From NCBI GenBank assembly GCA_035545895.1, contig DASZXJ010000044.1:1-33496 (forward strand): a stretch of 33,496 nt of DNA, read 5' to 3'. Position 1 is the first letter of the stretch; every line of letters begins with the position of its first letter. Below are positions 31,343-33,496 of this stretch, one piece after another. Source of the DNA: DASZXJ01 sp035545895 (GTDB taxonomy: Bacteria; Planctomycetota; Phycisphaerae; Tepidisphaerales; Tepidisphaeraceae). Position numbers and translations under genes: made by a program. Under the pieces are notes generated by a model. The model was not told the DNA's origin. It was given only the letters and a program-made list of their open reading frames with translations, and did not search any database.

Positions 31343-32788
31343 TCATCCCTCAATCTTCAAGACGAACGCATGATCGCAAGGCCGGGAAGGCGGCAGATTC
31401 ACGTGAAGGCCGCGCGAATCGCAGGAAAATTTCAGCGGCTGGTCTATTCCAAGCATTCTGACGTTTTGCGGAACCGTGGTAATGGAATCGATCATCGCGA
31501 TACCATTGTCCTGCCAGCCCAGCAGTATGGCATAAAGCGCCCCATCGCGACATGTGAATCGAACATCATTCGCGGTAAACGGCACACGACTTTTGTCGGA
31601 AAATCCTCCGCCCGGAATCAGCGTCGGCCCTTCGCCAAAGCGATGCCATGGCCGGGTGTCGTAAATCGCCTCGCCATTGATCGAAAGCCACTTGCCGATT
31701 TCCTTCAAAATCCGCTGCTCGGGTTCGGGAATGGTGCCATCCGACTTCGGTCCGATGTTCAGCAAAAGTCCCCCATTCTTGCTCACGATATCGACCAAGT
31801 CATGAATGATCTCGCCCACCGGTTTGTATTTTTGATTGCTGACATGGCCCCACGAATTGCGCGAAACCGAAGTATCGGTTTGCCAGAATGGCGTGCGAAT
31901 ATCCGCCAGTTGACCGCGTTCAACATCAAACACAGCCGCTCCGGGCGGAAATGCCTTTAACTTGTAATTGATGACGACTTCACGCCCCCATTCGATCGCG
32001 CGGTTGTAATAATACGCAGCAAACTTTCGAAGATACGGCTCGAAGGCGCGGTGCTCGATCCACCAGTCAAAATAAATGATCCGCGGTTGAAACTTGTCGG
32101 CCAGTTCACACGTTCGTGCAAGCCAGTCGTCCAGATGATCCTGAGGCGGGGCCGGATGATCCGATGGATTGCCATGGAAATCCTCGATGTAGGTCGCGAC
32201 ATTGTATAAACCGCGATAGCGCGGATCGACCACATCGGATTGAATTTGTCTGCCATGCCCATAGAACCAATAGTTTTCCGCGCGATGAGTAGATGCTCCG
32301 AAGACCAATCCAACCTCTTGAACAGCGGCCGATAACTCGGCGATCACATCCCGCCGTGGACCCATTTTGAGAGCGGACCAATCCGTGAACGAGCAATCAT
32401 ACATCGCAAAGCCATCGTGATGTTCCGCCACCGGGACGACATATTTTGCGCCGGATTGGTGAAACAATTCCGCCCAGGCGCGCGGATCGAATCGCTCGGC
32501 TTTGAATTGCGGAATGAAATCCTTGTAACCGAATCGGTCGTGCGGGCCGTAGGTTTTAAGATGATGCTCATACTCAGCGCTGCCGCGAACATACATGTTT
32601 CGCGGATACCACTCGTTGCCGAATGCCGGGACCGAATAGACGCCCCAATGGATGAAAATTCCGAACTTGGCCTGCTCATACCATCGCGGAATGCGGCAAT
32701 TTTCGATGATGGAGTCCCACTCGGGCTTGCACTGACCGTGTTCGATCACTCGGTCGATTACCTCTAAAACTGCGGAAAGTTCGGACAT
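31343..32788 (-). CDS. Alpha-L-fucosidase, GH29
   Basis: 481 residues. GH29 hallmarks: RWYEQAKFGIFIHWGVYSVP (35-54), EWYPRNMY (59-66), AEHHDGFAMYDC (121-132) and the nucleophile D241 in IIYFDWWIEH. GGLLLNIGPKSDGTIP and RPWHRFGEGPT are further typical stretches, and the C-terminal beta domain is complete. It removes terminal alpha-L-fucose from glycans. There is no signal peptide, so it is predicted to be cytoplasmic and to act on imported oligosaccharides. It heads the run to PTPS-III and mcsA/mcsB, though a common function is not apparent. Start ATG at 32788; the flanking gap (32789-32891) is shared with the divergent MshEN gene. Confidence 0.92.
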   Translation of the reverse strand: MSELSAVLEVIDRVIEHGQCKPEWDSIIENCRIPRWYEQAKFGIFIHWGVYSVPAFGNEWYPRNMYVRGSAEYEHHLKTYGPHDRFGYKDFIPQFKAERFDPRAWAELFHQSGAKYVVPVAEHHDGFAMYDCSFTDWSALKMGPRRDVIAELSAAVQEVGLVFGASTHRAENYWFYGHGRQIQSDVVDPRYRGLYNVATYIEDFHGNPSDHPAPPQDHLDDWLARTCELADKFQPRIIYFDWWIEHRAFEPYLRKFAAYYYNRAIEWGREVVINYKLKAFPPGAAVFDVERGQLADIRTPFWQTDTSVSRNSWGHVSNQKYKPVGEIIHDLVDIVSKNGGLLLNIGPKSDGTIPEPEQRILKEIGKWLSINGEAIYDTRPWHRFGEGPTLIPGGGFSDKSRVPFTANDVRFTCRDGALYAILLGWQDNGIAMIDSITTVPQNVRMLGIDQPLKFSCDSRGLHVNLPPSRPCDHAFVLKIEG

Positions 32789-32891
32789 GGCGCGATCCTA
32801 CCCGAAGGCGTCTGATAAACCAGAATAAACGCCCAAGTTGGCCCCCGATTCAGACGATGAAACGTTTAGAAAGTGCTTACGAGGAGACCAA

Positions 32892-33359
32892 TTGCGCGGA
32901 ATTCGGATCGGACAGTTACTGGTTGAACAAGGCGTGCTGAGCGACGTCCAGGTCGAGCATGTCCTGAAGATTCAAAAAGAAACCGGCCGCCCTTTTGGTG
33001 ACCTCGCCGAACGTCTGTATGGCATCAGCCCCAAAGCCGTTGAAGATGCCTGGGTCGAACAATATGTCCGCACGGTTGGCGTGGTGGACCTGGATGACGT
33101 CAAGGTCGAAACCGATTGCCTGCGGCTGCTCAACCGTCGCCAAGCCTGGCAGTTTCACATGCTGCCGACCAATCGCGAGGAACAGGAACTCAGCGTTGCC
33201 ACCAGCCCCGAAGGTTTGGTGCGCGCGGTCAATTTCGCGACGCGTTCGATCGATGAGCCGGTCTATTTCATGCTCGCCGAGCGCCAGCAGCTTCGCGAAT
33301 TCCTGATGAAACATTACCCCGTGCCGGAATTCCTCGCGAAGTTTGCTGAAAAACTCTAG
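32892..33359 (+). CDS. MshEN (GspE N-terminal) domain protein, possibly truncated by an insertion
   Basis: 155 residues from the TTG at 32892, chosen because GAGGAG ends 5 bases upstream; an upstream TTG in the same frame at 32838 lacks a ribosome site. IRIGQLLVEQGVLSDVQVEH (4-23) plus GRPFGDLAERLYGISPKAVE (32-51) is the double-motif pattern of MshEN domains, found in type II secretion/type IV pilus ATPases and in c-di-GMP receptors. The C-terminal half (to 155) is the rest of the GspE_N fold. No ATPase domain follows. The TAG stop coincides with the apparent left end of an IS630-type element, so the original protein may have been longer. A stand-alone MshEN protein is also normal in this kind of genome. 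Confidence 0.8.
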   Translation: MRGIRIGQLLVEQGVLSDVQVEHVLKIQKETGRPFGDLAERLYGISPKAVEDAWVEQYVRTVGVVDLDDVKVETDCLRLLNRRQAWQFHMLPTNREEQELSVATSPEGLVRAVNFATRSIDEPVYFMLAERQQLREFLMKHYPVPEFLAKFAEKL

Positions 33360-33496
33360 AGCGGTTTTCAGATGACTGTACACCTATCCTGCGGTAGGCT
33401 GAGCCGATCACCTGCTGTTGGAGGTGTGGCATGGAGGGCTTGTCGTTGGATCTTCGGGAGCGGATTTGCACCGCGTGCGATGAACAGACGGAAACG
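33359..33496 (+). mobile_element. IS630-family insertion sequence, left end only
   Basis: Starting at about 33359 (GAGCGGTTTTCAGATGACTG) the sequence has the look of an IS630 left end: an inverted-repeat-like start directly after a TA dinucleotide (33357-33358), a short leader, a GGAGG ribosome site at 33419-33423 and then a transposase start. IS630 elements insert at TA and duplicate it. The right end lies outside the window, so the inverted repeat cannot be checked. Confidence 0.6.
33431..33496 (+). CDS. IS630-family transposase, N-terminal fragment
   Basis: 22 codons to the window edge. The residues (MEGLSLDLRERICTACDEQT) match the usual N-terminus of IS630-type transposases, in which SLDLRERI-x2-A-x-DEG begins the DNA-binding helix-turn-helix. 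GGAGG is 7 bases upstream of the ATG. The catalytic DDE part is outside the window. Confidence 0.65.
   Translation, partial: MEGLSLDLRERICTACDEQTET

Overview
The window looks like chromosome from a Gram-negative, GC-rich bacterium, most likely a planctomycete (Phycisphaerae-like). This is an inference from gene content, not a database match. The hints are an Lnt-type lipoprotein acyltransferase and a beta-barrel porin (outer membrane), a stand-alone mcsA/mcsB pair, Rex, NadA, a glycoside hydrolase-GT2 fusion, and several families of short palindromic intergenic repeats.

Region 1 (about 91-8418, all minus strand) is an envelope/polysaccharide gene run. In transcription order it holds a 876-residue glycoside hydrolase fused to a GT2 glycosyltransferase, an MsbA-like ABC exporter, a GxxExxY protein, a cytoplasmic glycosyltransferase, a DUF4442 hotdog-like protein and a polytopic membrane protein. 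Its gaps are filled by palindromic repeats. The most striking is a perfect 29-bp inverted repeat (three CACAGATT units per arm) that exactly brackets the GxxExxY gene (3471-3918). The same 29-bp pair recurs with only 15 bp inside it at 5707-5779. This is the arrangement of a small cargo-bearing element next to its empty, MITE-like version, and it is the main candidate for an undescribed system here.

Region 2 (8419-11955) has a long gene-poor divergent gap, a TPR-like protein whose 3' end overlaps a convergent Lnt gene, a calcineurin-like phosphatase, and a GC-rich hairpin between convergent genes.

Region 3 (11958-23235, minus strand) is one long oligopeptide-transport gene run: a HEAT-like secreted protein, binding protein 1, permeases B1 and C1, membrane-anchored binding protein 2, permeases B2 and C2 (C2 carries extra membrane helices), then a single OppD/OppF ATPase pair that may serve both permease sets.

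Region 4 (23393-29187) holds redox/C1/NAD functions: rex with a visible promoter, a Uma2-family nuclease-like gene behind metF, a porin with a clear intrinsic terminator, nadA, and a six-helix membrane protein.

Region 5 (29194-32788, minus strand) reads alpha-L-fucosidase, a PTPS-family enzyme with the PTPS-III motif ExxHGH (predicted folate rather than queuosine role), mcsA, a 48-residue one-helix protein, and mcsB. The small gene is joined to mcsA by an ATGA overlap. The right edge has a MshEN-domain protein whose stop codon coincides with the apparent left end of an IS630-family insertion sequence that runs off the window.
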